64,000 bases of DNA from Sphingobacterium multivorum (lineage in GTDB: Bacteria; Bacteroidota; Bacteroidia; Sphingobacteriales; Sphingobacteriaceae), in the NCBI RefSeq assembly GCF_900457465.1, contig NZ_UAUU01000002.1, forward strand, positions 124,001-188,000. The letters are read 5' to 3'. Within the stretch, counting starts at the first letter, position 1, and each line of letters opens with the position of its first letter. Below are positions 1 through 7,490 of this stretch, piece after piece. The translations under genes and the position numbers were made by a program. The notes under the pieces are model-generated. The model was not told the origin of the DNA. It saw only the letters and a list, made by a program, of their open reading frames with translations, and ran no database searches.

Positions 1-221
1 ATCCTCGGGTAAGCCGCACGCATCTGTTTACTGAGCTCAATCCCATTCATTCTTGGTAACATGATGTCTATGAGAAGTAAATCATAGTCAACAGATTTGG
101 CTTCTTTGATCGCTGATTCCGCATCACCAAAAACATTGACCAGGTAGCCCTGACTTGCTAATCCTTTTTTCACACTCGAAGCAACGCGTTCATTGTCTTC
201 TACGACCATTATTTTCACCAT
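1..221 (-). CDS. Response regulator receiver domain, partial (C-terminus beyond the left edge)
   Basis: Reading the minus strand from an ATG at 221, the first 73 codons form a receiver domain that leaves the window at position 1. It has the acidic pair E8-D9 in MVVEDN, the phospho-acceptor Asp52 in LLLIDIMLPRMNG, and typical alternating helix/strand spacing. The family is two-component response regulators; the MVVEDN start and MLPRMNG loop resemble OmpR/CusR-type members, but the DNA-binding half is outside the window so the subclass is unproven. A cognate histidine kinase would be expected to the left. The next gene on this strand ends 200 bp upstream, so this gene probably has its own promoter in 222-420. 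Confidence 0.85.
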   Translation of the reverse strand, partial: MVKIMVVEDNERVASSVKKGLASQGYLVNVFGDAESAIKEAKSVDYDLLLIDIMLPRMNGIELSKQMRAAYPR

Positions 222-420
222 TCTAGCATGCTTGTATGTATCTACTAATACTCCTGGACAAAGTTAGTTATTTTTCAAAAAGGCTGGAGAGTTCGGTTTC
301 AACTTATTAAATGTAACAGCAGTATAGTCAAAATCCTATGCGCTCCTCATAGTAGCGCAGCCTCCATGAACTTTAGACAACGGTCAGGAAAACTCGGTAA
401 ATTTACCGTTATCGTTATTG
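222..420. other. Intergenic: putative promoter of the response regulator
   Basis: No open frame is convincing here. The stretch gaaaactcggt near 389-399 also occurs in the upstream regions of the NTF2-like genes (near 5310, 18475 and 48855), so it may be part of a shared, decayed upstream region. No function can be assigned. Confidence 0.3.
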
Positions 421-1131
421 CTAAAATGGCATGGTTACAACTCGTGCATTATATGTACCTTTTTTAATCTCAAATAAAACTGCATACCCACCAGCCCCAT
501 CGCCGTTAACAGTACTGATATATAAAATATCATTTGAGTCATCATAGTAGCATGTTGCAAACTCGTTGTTTACATCAAATAGGCTTTCAATTTCCCTTGC
601 CGGGATCTGGATAAATCTTCCCTTTATAGTAGCTTCAATGGAGGTATAATGGCTTGTAGGGATTTCGCCACCTGTTCCCCAGACCTGCTGCTCTCTAAAT
701 TTGTCTACAACGGTATAGCCATCATATTGAGTCGATGAAAAATCACCTTTATTTTTTTCATAATCGGAACTATCTGAATTTATTTGCACGGTTATATCTT
801 TTGCCATAAATTTTGCTGTGCCTTCATCAGAAAATACAGTAGGGATCTGCTTATAGGATTCGATATATTTAATTCTTGAATGGTGTACATAGCCAGTGAT
901 ACTCTTGTTGCTTTTGTCTGTATAATCTACAATTACCCAATCGCCGAACTGGTCATCAGGAAATGCATAAACAATTTCATCAGCAGCAATTTTTGAAACA
1001 ACCGCACTATTCACTGTAGCTTGTTTCCTCACATTTACATAGCCGTCTTTATCAATGATTTTTGCAAATTGGGCCGAGGCCAATTGGCATACTGTGAGAA
1101 AAAGTAGTACTAAAAGATATCTGTGATTCAT
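421..1131 (-). CDS. Secreted SH3-like domain protein (copy 1)
   Basis: The 236-aa product has a clear type I signal peptide (MNHRYLLVLLFLTVCQLASA-Q, cleavage about residue 20), so it is exported to the periplasm or beyond. Residues about 27-88 form a bacterial SH3-like (SH3_3) domain, seen in GYVNVRKQATVNSAVVSKI and the following YAFPDDQFGDWVIVDY. These domains usually bind peptides or cell-wall material. The C-terminal 140 residues are not recognised. It is about 93 percent identical to the protein at 12063-12773 (16 differences in 236 by eye), and the duplication extends into both flanks. No enzymatic motif is visible. Possible roles are envelope binding or an immunity-type protein; neither is proven. 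Confidence 0.8.
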   Translation of the reverse strand: MNHRYLLVLLFLTVCQLASAQFAKIIDKDGYVNVRKQATVNSAVVSKIAADEIVYAFPDDQFGDWVIVDYTDKSNKSITGYVHHSRIKYIESYKQIPTVFSDEGTAKFMAKDITVQINSDSSDYEKNKGDFSSTQYDGYTVVDKFREQQVWGTGGEIPTSHYTSIEATIKGRFIQIPAREIESLFDVNNEFATCYYDDSNDILYISTVNGDGAGGYAVLFEIKKGTYNARVVTMPF

Positions 1132-1148
1132 TTGGTATAAAGTTATTA

Positions 1149-1259
1149 CTAATAATATTTTGCCCTCAGCTTAATAAGGTCTTCGATCATTTTATCTTCT
1201 TTAATTGAGGTACTGTATACAAATTTAAACTGAAAGCTGATAATTTCGTTACTTTTATT
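1149..1259 (-). pseudogene. Tail of a lost upstream gene, shared with the second SH3-like copy
   Basis: Immediately upstream of the SH3-like gene a 36-codon open stretch without a start ends in ...KMIEDLIKLRAKYY-stop. The matching position upstream of the paralogue (about 12782-12870) encodes a related, frameshifted tail (KKDRMVQDLIS). The match suggests that both copies descend from a two-gene unit whose first gene was lost except for its 3' end. The rest of 1132-1426 shows nothing else. Confidence 0.4.
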
Positions 1260-1426
1260 TCATTTGCTACTTTTTAATTACTCAGCTCATAGCGATAAAT
1301 TTCCCTAAACTTATTACATTCAAAACCCAGCGCAGCATTACATATTATTTCACTGGCAGAAGAATTGATTTCAAAAAGTTTTGAAATAACCGTAAATTCA
1401 TTTTAAAATAATAATGTTGAATTAGA

Positions 1427-2353
1427 ATGATGAGATACTTTATATTGACAATCGCTTTTTGTGCATTCGTGTTTGTATGCTGCAGTAATGAAAAAAATGG
1501 TAAAAGTGACATTAAAAAAAATGACCAAACCGACACGGAGGGAAAACTTCCTATGAAATCTTATATGCTCAATCACGAAATAAGAAATATAGACTATGAA
1601 ATATATTTAAATGATTTTCTTATTGCCCATTCACAGGAGAACAATGGTATCCCTGGCCCTTACAAGTTGAATCAGTACATTTTTTCCAGTGGAATACAGG
1701 AGGTGAAAATCAGGATCTCGTCAAATAAGAGCCAAAAATCGATAACTTCTGATATGCTCAATGAAATAAGTAGAAACACAGGGATCTACCTGCTTGAAAA
1801 TAAAGATTATGGTAATATTAAGGAGATCAAAAAACTTGAATTTCCAGCGCTTGAAAAACCGCTAGATGCTTATACGCATACCTGGGATTTTGAAGCAGAA
1901 GCGCCAACTTCGGTCACAAGTCTGAACAATTCCCAGGATCTTTCAGAAATGAATCAAAATAAGCTACAGGTGGAAGTATTAGCAAAATATGATCAACTAC
2001 GTAAATTTTTGCTGTCAGGACATACGGATGAGTTTCTGCGAGAAATCGCAAACGCGAAAAGTAATCTCTTTATATCCGAAGGTTTTTCGGAGGCCGAGCA
2101 GGAAGCATACAATGACAAACTTAAAAAGTACCTGTCTGCACATAGCGATCTACTTCCCGACCTTAAGGAATCTGCAATAAAATTATTCGGGCACGGAAAA
2201 GCCGTTGCACTTGAGCAAAACCTCACACTGTCATCTGGAGAAAACAAAAAGAATGACGAGCAAAATTCTAATTATATAATTTTCCACAAACCTCATGGAT
2301 CTGATTCATTTGAAGTGTTTCGCTACTTTATAGCTTATTCAGGTGGAAGGTAG
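1427..2353 (+). CDS. Putative lipoprotein of unknown function
   Basis: The 308-aa product begins with a hydrophobic stretch followed by FVCC-SNEKNG, a Bacteroidota-type lipobox with the lipidated Cys near residue 19-20, so it should be a membrane-anchored lipoprotein. The mature part is hydrophilic, rich in Lys, Glu and Ser, with a region of charged helices at about 180-260. I recognise no domain. It is transcribed divergently from the SH3-like gene at 421 and stands alone; the next gene runs on the opposite strand. The start was chosen because it gives a complete signal sequence. Confidence 0.65.
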   Translation: MMRYFILTIAFCAFVFVCCSNEKNGKSDIKKNDQTDTEGKLPMKSYMLNHEIRNIDYEIYLNDFLIAHSQENNGIPGPYKLNQYIFSSGIQEVKIRISSNKSQKSITSDMLNEISRNTGIYLLENKDYGNIKEIKKLEFPALEKPLDAYTHTWDFEAEAPTSVTSLNNSQDLSEMNQNKLQVEVLAKYDQLRKFLLSGHTDEFLREIANAKSNLFISEGFSEAEQEAYNDKLKKYLSAHSDLLPDLKESAIKLFGHGKAVALEQNLTLSSGENKKNDEQNSNYIIFHKPHGSDSFEVFRYFIAYSGGR

Positions 2354-2382
2354 GTGTGGCATGCTGAAGCGGTGACAAGCTA

Positions 2383-2470
2383 CCTTTCGAAAGAAAGGTT
2401 TAACATAAAAATTAGCGTCGTACAGTGATCCAATAAACGTTAAAAACATGGCATAACGAAACAGCAAAGT
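2383..2470. repeat. Dispersed non-coding repeat A, copy 1
   Basis: About 90 bp, downstream of the lipoprotein gene. It shares an ordered series of blocks (a CTTTC...GAAAG inverted pair, aacataaaaatt, a gtcgtacagtg core, caata..., aaaaaca, acgaaaca) with 4409-4506 and, more weakly, 21428-21520. All three copies are intergenic. Part of 2354-2579, which otherwise holds nothing visible. Confidence 0.55.
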
Positions 2471-2579
2471 CTACCCGAATTGTTCGATTTAATTTTATGT
2501 ATAATGTAATTGGCTAAATTCGGCATGTCAAAATAGCTTGATCAATCTTTTCATGAAATGGGGACATTCCTATTTTGAG

Positions 2580-3338
2580 CTAATAAAAATCCATCCATGA
2601 ATAAGGAGGAGGATAGGTCAGTTGATATATCGTTTGTTCCCTTTCAGACAGATTATCATAATAAGTACCGAATTCGCTCAAATATTCCTCACCCAATCCC
2701 ATTCTCCAAAACATATCCCTACTGTCCTTATCGGAAAACTTCGACCAAGGCGGTGGCATAGCGTTTTGAAGTGCTTGAAATTGCCCAAATTGACCTAGAA
2801 AATCTCGTACTTCCATCAATGCAAAGCCTAATAAATTTTGACCGCGCCAACAATAGATGTTTTCAATATCGACGTCATCTTGTGCAAGTCCAATACCCCA
2901 TATGGCATCAACGGGGCTTGCCTCAACAAGAACTCTATTTTCTGTTTTTAACAGATATTCCGCCAACGCCCAATATTGATTAAACTTATGAATATTTCCG
3001 TTCCTAACAATCTCAAATTTGCGTTCATTCCAAATCTGATCATCATAGCCTACAACTTGCCTTCCCAACTCTTTGACCTCACCCGGTTTAATACAGTTGA
3101 TGATTTTCTCAAAATTCTTCTTATCATCAAAAAGCAATGCTTTTTGGGCCATCATCCAATGTTCCGCAGTCCTATAGGTAATATTATCTACTGTAAACGG
3201 ACTCTCATACCATTGACTGAAAACAAATTTTCCAACTTCCTGATTATGCTTAGCTGTATGTCCCCAAAAGAAAAGAAATTTGAAGCTATCTCCATTTTCA
3301 AATCTATCGGTTAGCCACTTGATAGTATATTTTACCAT
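2580..3338 (-). CDS. NADAR (YbiA-like) family protein with C-terminal extension
   Basis: The 252-aa product matches the NADAR/DUF1768 fold. The N-terminal FLFFWGH, the YRTAEHWMMAQKALLF motif, the WGIGL motif and the C-terminal GQNLLGFALMEVRD are family signatures. Characterised relatives (YbiA) are N-glycosidases acting on riboflavin-pathway intermediates, and other NADAR proteins act on ADP-ribose derivatives of nucleic acids. Which activity applies here cannot be read from sequence. The usual domain is about 150-180 aa; this one carries about 65 extra C-terminal residues rich in Trp, Phe and Pro. No signal peptide, so cytosolic. It is monocistronic and not next to riboflavin genes. Confidence 0.85.
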   Translation of the reverse strand: MVKYTIKWLTDRFENGDSFKFLFFWGHTAKHNQEVGKFVFSQWYESPFTVDNITYRTAEHWMMAQKALLFDDKKNFEKIINCIKPGEVKELGRQVVGYDDQIWNERKFEIVRNGNIHKFNQYWALAEYLLKTENRVLVEASPVDAIWGIGLAQDDVDIENIYCWRGQNLLGFALMEVRDFLGQFGQFQALQNAMPPPWSKFSDKDSRDMFWRMGLGEEYLSEFGTYYDNLSEREQTIYQLTYPPPYSWMDFY

Positions 3339-3646
3339 ATGCTCAATTCAAAATTGATCGCCTATTATCCATCGACATACAATGATACGCAAAAAATTGA
3401 AGCCACATCTCTCGAAGTTGCTTCACAACTTATCTATTTGTTAGGGCTGGCTCTTATTTATACGAATCGATTGATTTGGAAGATTTTATAGCATACTTTG
3501 GAATGAACTGTGTATTTATTAGCACCAAAACAGCTACAATCTAAGTTAACAATTATGCTACATATTTATTTGCCATCTAAAGCCTTATACTTCACGAAAT
3601 TCTACAGATTGAATATTAATGAAATCAATAGAAATTTTAGTTTCTA
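3339..3646. pseudogene. Intergenic with the 3' remnant of an NTF2-like gene (minus strand)
   Basis: Positions 3449-3480 match the last codons of the NTF2-like gene at 4691 almost exactly. Read on the minus strand they give KSSKSIDSYK-stop (stop at 3454-3456) against KVSKSINSYK-stop. The preceding 3399-3445 resembles the terminator region that follows the other copies (gccacatctctcga...). Everything upstream of the last ten or so codons is gone. This is direct evidence for a fourth, deleted member of the family. Nothing else is visible in 3339-3646. Confidence 0.6.
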
Positions 3647-3919
3647 TTAGCTTTTATGACCTTTTGAATCCTCTACATATAAATCTAGAAAAATACAGCC
3701 ACTTTTATATCCGTGTTCGAGATATGGCTTATATTGAAAACTGTCTTTTCTTCCTTTAAATTTATAATCATATCTTAGTAAGGTATAATCATTATCCCAA
3801 AGATAAATTTCGATATCTGTTCTAAGAGCTCTTTTAACAGCAATATAACGATGTAACAAAAGTAAACTAATGCCCAATGTTGCTACAGCTAGATAAAATG
3901 TTAATTCATTTAAACTCAT
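3647..3919 (-). CDS. Small single-pass membrane protein, unknown function
   Basis: The 90-aa product has one transmembrane helix at about residues 7-26 (FYLAVATLGISLLLLHRYIA) followed by a basic stretch (KRALR) and a soluble tail with many Tyr, Asp and Lys residues. Topology is likely N-out with the tail in the cytoplasm by the positive-inside rule. I recognise no family. It stands alone between intergenic stretches carrying repeats. Coding potential is plausible because of the ordered membrane-then-polar layout, but conservation is unknown. Confidence 0.5.
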   Translation of the reverse strand: MSLNELTFYLAVATLGISLLLLHRYIAVKRALRTDIEIYLWDNDYTLLRYDYKFKGRKDSFQYKPYLEHGYKSGCIFLDLYVEDSKGHKS

Positions 3920-4089
3920 TTTTATTTTCTCTAATAATAGTATCTACAATTCAAGTAATAGCATAGTGTTCCATAAAGCATTCATAACTTGGGTATTCAT
4001 TACCCAAACGCTCGCATTTTTGTTAATTTTGATAAACTCCTATGTTGCCATTTGTCATTGCAGTTGCCTGTAAAATACATAAGAAGTCT

Positions 4090-4314
4090 TTAATGGGGAG
4101 TTTTTCTTGTACCATTGAAGGGGGCATGTAGTAAATCGTTTTCTGTGCCAATTAGCGTATAAATGCCGTCCTTCCGTTCGATCCCAACCAAAATATCTGC
4201 TCCTAGATTATTTAAGTACTGAATTATTTCACTATGCTCATCTCTATAGTTTTCTGCCGATAACGTATCCAACATATTCCGTTTTATTCTCGCTTTTAGA
4301 TTGATACGTTTCAT
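4090..4314 (-). CDS. Small hypothetical protein
   Basis: The 74-aa product starts with a very basic segment (MKRINLKARIKRNML) followed by an acidic helix (SAENYRDEHSEIIQYLNNLGADILVGI) and a short strand-rich end. No signal peptide or membrane helix. I do not recognise a family. It lies in the same direction as the gene at 3647, with about 170 bp between them. It could be a truncated gene. Confidence 0.4.
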   Translation of the reverse strand: MKRINLKARIKRNMLDTLSAENYRDEHSEIIQYLNNLGADILVGIERKDGIYTLIGTENDLLHAPFNGTRKTPH

Positions 4315-4408
4315 TTTATTCTCTCATTGAACTCAGCTAAAAGTATTAAAAAAATACGCTATTAAAACTATTTGTAAACGACTATTGTTCTTACAATACA
4401 AAACGGCT

Positions 4409-4506
4409 ACAAAATTCCTTTCGAAGGAAAGTTTAAATATAAAAATTGGCGTCGTACAGTGAAAATCCAATAGTCTTTAAAAACATTGGATGACGAAACA
4501 AAAAAG
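4409..4506. repeat. Dispersed non-coding repeat A, copy 2
   Basis: About 95 bp sharing ordered blocks with 2383-2470 and 21428-21520. It begins with an imperfect CCTTTCGAAGGAAAG palindrome and contains the gtcgtacagtg core. It is followed directly by repeat B. A frame runs through it, but the presence of the same DNA at other non-coding sites argues against translation. Confidence 0.55.
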
Positions 4507-4521
4507 AGGAAACGATAGGAA

Positions 4522-4586
4522 ACATAAAAATTACTGTACAAATAAACGCTAAGAGAAAGGGTCTGATGAGAATCAGGCCCTTTTGA
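4522..4586 (+). terminator. Repeat B with rho-independent terminator, copy 1
   Basis: This stretch matches 22655-22724 at most positions (ataaaaattactgtacaa block, then acgctaa, then the hairpin). The 3' half forms a hairpin, ggtctgat-gaga-atcaggcc, followed by cttttg, a plus-strand terminator. No plus-strand gene now ends just before it, so it may have been left behind by a lost gene. Confidence 0.6.
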
Positions 4587-4587
4587 C

Positions 4588-4618
4588 GTAAAAAAGCCAG
4601 ATTTCACGACCTGGCTTC
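4588..4618 (-). terminator. Terminator of the NTF2-like gene (copy 1)
   Basis: AAGCCAG at 4594-4600 pairs with CTGGCTT at 4611-4617, and on the minus strand the stem is followed by a run of T (AAAAA at 4591-4595 on the plus strand). Similar elements follow the other two NTF2-like copies (17751-17780, 48207-48230), so gene and terminator were duplicated together. Confidence 0.75.
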
Positions 4619-4690
4619 TAAACTAAACTTAAATAGATGATTCACTAGTGGTATGTCTTTTATTATTTGTAAACCACTAGTTATTGGCTC

Positions 4691-5137
4691 TTATTTATAC
4701 GAATTGATTGATTTGGATACTTTCCAGTCATTACCCACACGCTCCAGAGTGACAAGATCAGTCTTGGTGAAATCCTCAAATTTCAAAGTCACTTTAGCGA
4801 TCATATAATCTGCGGATTCTTCTAAAATATCTGTGCTTACTGTACAGTTTAGCTTCTCTCCTTTTTGTTTTTTGAAGGATTTAACCACTTCGCTACGGCT
4901 GTTAGACAACGCATTGGTAGTTTGGATCTTTTGATTAAAATCAGCTGCAAATAACTGCTCTACGCCTGCTGATTCGCCCCCAGTCGTTACTGCAACATAG
5001 TGCTCTAAAGCGAAATCAGCGGTGGAAAGGTTAACGTTTGCTTTTGTTGCTTTTGCTCCAGGTCCTTCAGCTGCCATAGCGAAAGTAGATACTGCGATTA
5101 AAGCTGCTGCTGTGAATGTTTTTACTAATGCTTTCAT
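4691..5137 (-). CDS. Secreted NTF2-like (lumazine-binding-like) protein, copy 1
   Basis: The 148-aa product has a signal peptide with AMA-AEGP cleavage near residue 22-23. The mature domain of about 125 aa looks like the NTF2-like alpha+beta cone fold of the Lumazine_bd_2 type: an N-terminal helix (DFALEHYVAVTTGGE), a middle helix with KSFKKQKG, then strands CTVSTDILEESADYMIAKVTLKF and the final VGNDWKVSKSINSYK. No catalytic residues can be named; such proteins are often binding or scaffold domains. Close paralogues lie at 17855 and 48309. It has its own promoter (5257-5264) and terminator. A hairpin element in its 5' leader (about 5166-5236) is absent from the 48309 copy. Confidence 0.8.
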   Translation of the reverse strand: MKALVKTFTAAALIAVSTFAMAAEGPGAKATKANVNLSTADFALEHYVAVTTGGESAGVEQLFAADFNQKIQTTNALSNSRSEVVKSFKKQKGEKLNCTVSTDILEESADYMIAKVTLKFEDFTKTDLVTLERVGNDWKVSKSINSYK

Positions 5138-5165
5138 AATGTCTTTATTTTATAGTGTTAGTTTT

Positions 5166-5236
5166 TCATCTAAATAATTTGTTCTTCAATTGTGATGAAG
5201 CTATTATGAGCATTTCCATCGATGCTCATGATGGTT
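5166..5236 (-). ncRNA. Hairpin element in the 5' leader of NTF2-like copy 1
   Basis: On the minus strand this leader folds into an 11-bp stem (arms 5222-5232 and 5203-5213, one mismatch, 8-nt loop) followed by a block similar to the segment at 18297-18369. Two stem base pairs differ between the copies by compensating changes on both sides. The element lies between promoter and start codon and could act as a leader RNA structure. Its function is unknown. Confidence 0.45.
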
Positions 5237-5256
5237 TTTGTTCTTATTTGTTGACT

Positions 5257-5264
5257 CAAAACTA
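5257..5264 (-). promoter_or_regulatory. -7 promoter box of NTF2-like copy 1
   Basis: Read on the minus strand the sequence is TAGTTTTG, matching the Bacteroidota -7 consensus TAnnTTTG. The same box occurs at 18422-18429 and 48804-48811 upstream of the two paralogues, inside an otherwise drifting region. A clear -33 TTTG is not visible. Confidence 0.6.
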
Positions 5265-5426
5265 CGACACAATAGGCCCCTAGCCTATCGGCTTTAGACT
5301 AACGATTAGGAAAACTCGGTGAATGGCGGAAATGGGAAGGTGAATTTTAATTATGTGATGTAGGTCACGTTAAATTACGATATGAAATCGAGAGATTTGT
5401 TCCAACAAAAAGAAAATCTCAACGAT

Positions 5427-6185
5427 ATGAAAGCAAAACAACTCTTTATACAAATAGGACTATTTTTGACTTTATTCACCCTAATAGTACCCCATTGCTA
5501 TGCAACAAATCGAAAACCGAAAATTCTATTTGTAGTAACTAGTCACGATACAAAAGGTAATACAGGCGAGAAAACAGGTTATTATCTCGGGGAAGTCTCA
5601 CATCCCTGGGAGGTTTTAACAGCGGCTGGATATGAGATTGATTTCCTTAGTCCACAGGGAGGGAATCCACCTGTGGATGGATTTGACCTGACTGATCCTG
5701 TTAACAAAAAATTCTGGGAGGATAAATACTACCACAATAAAATCACCCATTCCCTTAAACCTTCTCAGGTAAAACCGGAAGATTATAAAGCCATTTTCTA
5801 TGCCGGAGGACATGGTGCGATGTGGGATCTGCCTTTCGATTCGACAATCGCAAAGATTGCAAGCAAGATATACGAAGCAAACGGCGTTGTCGCAGCTGTG
5901 TGTCATGGTCCTGCTGGCTTGATCAATATCAAACTGAAATCCGGTGAATATTTGATAAAAGGGAAAAAAGTCAATGGCTTTAGCAATGAAGAAGAAGAGC
6001 TTGTAAAGCTCAGCAATGTTGTTCCCTTTCTACTAGAAGATAAACTAAAAGCTATAGGTGGGATTTATGAAAAATCAGAGCCTTGGCAGTCGCATGTCAC
6101 CATTGACGGCAGATTGATCACTGGCCAAAATCCTCAATCAGCCAAGGCCATAGGCATGGCCATCGTCAAGGCATTAAGTAAGTAG
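5427..6185 (+). CDS. Exported DJ-1/PfpI (Hsp31-like) family protein
   Basis: From the Met at 5427 the product is 252 aa with a good signal peptide (MKAKQLFIQIGLFLTLFTLI, cleavage after HCYA). An earlier in-frame ATG at 5382 would add 15 polar residues in front and seems less likely. Counting from 5382, the family's nucleophilic elbow AAVCHGPAGL holds Cys174-His175 and Glu71 lies in GEVSHP, the usual triad positions of class I glutamine-amidotransferase-like DJ-1 proteins. Relatives are methylglyoxalases/deglycases, chaperones or peptidases; the insert with FWEDKYYHNKITHS resembles Hsp31-type members. Export is less common for the family. It is monocistronic and divergent from the NTF2-like gene. 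Confidence 0.85.
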   Translation: MKAKQLFIQIGLFLTLFTLIVPHCYATNRKPKILFVVTSHDTKGNTGEKTGYYLGEVSHPWEVLTAAGYEIDFLSPQGGNPPVDGFDLTDPVNKKFWEDKYYHNKITHSLKPSQVKPEDYKAIFYAGGHGAMWDLPFDSTIAKIASKIYEANGVVAAVCHGPAGLINIKLKSGEYLIKGKKVNGFSNEEEELVKLSNVVPFLLEDKLKAIGGIYEKSEPWQSHVTIDGRLITGQNPQSAKAIGMAIVKALSK

Positions 6186-6258
6186 TAAGGTATACTTCTC
6201 AAGATAACAACATTGGCCTTTGAAAAACCATAGGGTCTTTCAATATTATTGCGGAGAA

Positions 6259-6876
6259 TCAACTCAAGAATATTATGATACGTAATATAATTAAACCAAC
6301 AACAACTAAACAGATCATAAGTGGAGCAATGATGCTTCTCTTCTTATATTTTATTCCTTTCAAATATTGATCCCAAAACCCAAACTGCAATATGGCGGCA
6401 CCTATTCCATACAACAAAATACCAGTGAATCTACTCTGATCAAAATAATCTTTAAATTCATTGTATACTAAAATTAACGCTAGGGTATAACCAAATCCAA
6501 ATAGGAGTGTTGCCCATGCTTCTTTTTTCTTGGATAATGTGAATAAGTTAATCGCTAACAATATAGCGCCTGTAAATAATCCGAATAGTATACTAAAATA
6601 CCATATTGCTTTTTGAGAATAGAAACTGACGGAAGCTTTTTCAGCATCTTCATCAATATCCCATGTGTTAAGGGATTTGTAATCAGGTTCCTCTTTTTTC
6701 CTTGATGCTATAAGTTGATTTATCTTAACAATTTCTGTTTCGGAAAAAAAATAGCCCCTTTTTTTGAGAATGTCGAAAGCCATTTCTATAGCTTCAGGGA
6801 CTGATCGGGTATCTTCTGAAGTATACCGCAACAGGTCCTTATTGGATAGTTTTTCTAAGACTGATCTTTTTACCAT
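6259..6876 (-). CDS. Multi-pass membrane protein, unknown function
   Basis: The 205-aa product has a soluble N-terminal half (residues 1-85) with charged helices, then four hydrophobic segments at about 90-108 (IWYFSILFGLFTGAILLAI), 121-138, 149-166 and 184-203. The N-terminal LSNKDLLRYTSEDTRSVPEAIEMAFDILKKRG resembles short helical repeats that often precede membrane segments in Bacteroidota proteins of unknown function. No enzyme motif. It converges on the DJ-1 gene with 70 bp between them. Confidence 0.6.
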   Translation of the reverse strand: MVKRSVLEKLSNKDLLRYTSEDTRSVPEAIEMAFDILKKRGYFFSETEIVKINQLIASRKKEEPDYKSLNTWDIDEDAEKASVSFYSQKAIWYFSILFGLFTGAILLAINLFTLSKKKEAWATLLFGFGYTLALILVYNEFKDYFDQSRFTGILLYGIGAAILQFGFWDQYLKGIKYKKRSIIAPLMICLVVVGLIILRIIIFLS

Positions 6877-7043
6877 AAACCTAATATAACCAAACTACCA
6901 ATTACAATTATCACACTTTTAAAATAAGGGTACTAAAATATTATTATCTGAAAACAAATGTTTCTTAATCATCTCGCAGTTTAGATCTAATATTCCATTG
7001 TAGCAGTAATTTCATCAAAGAAGTAAAATAACTGACAGGTGTA

Positions 7044-7352
7044 TTAAGTTAATTTCATATAACATTGCAATAGCGATACAAAAATTAAGATATTACTGGC
7101 AATAAAACAATATACTATCCACTTAATTTTAAAGCCATAATAGAATAATCCCAATATCCATGGATTCCCAAAAAGATATATTCTAAAAATTTGAAAGCCA
7201 TCAAATTTTTGCCCTAAATGAAAAAAATCAGCCAATAACTGACTAAAACATCCTTTAATTGCCTGGTGCTCTATCGCAATAAAATTCATCACGATCAAAC
7301 AAACATAGGTCAGAATATAAATAGTTGGAACAACTTTTTTATTAATTTTCAC
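7044..7352 (-). CDS. Small membrane protein, unknown function
   Basis: The 102-aa product is hydrophobic with probable helices at about 9-28 (TIYILTYVCLIVMNFIAI), 62-78 (FGNPWILGLFYYGFKI) and 79-96. No family recognised. It is separated by 167 bp from the gene at 6259 and may be cotranscribed with it. Confidence 0.45.
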   Translation of the reverse strand: MKINKKVVPTIYILTYVCLIVMNFIAIEHQAIKGCFSQLLADFFHLGQKFDGFQIFRIYLFGNPWILGLFYYGFKIKWIVYCFIASNILIFVSLLQCYMKLT

Positions 7353-7490
7353 TTCTTAAACATTTATTGATTTGTACGTTGTATAACTTGAAAACAGGTC
7401 CATCGACCACCTCACTGGAGATAGAAATTAGCTAAATTATCAAAGGTCATTTGAGAGCCTTAAGTTAACAAATTCTTTGGGAGTTAAACA

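Noticed and set aside
4407..4607. 66-codon frame on the minus strand
   Set aside because: It runs through repeat A, repeat B and a terminator hairpin, DNA that recurs at other non-coding sites; composition is not protein-like.
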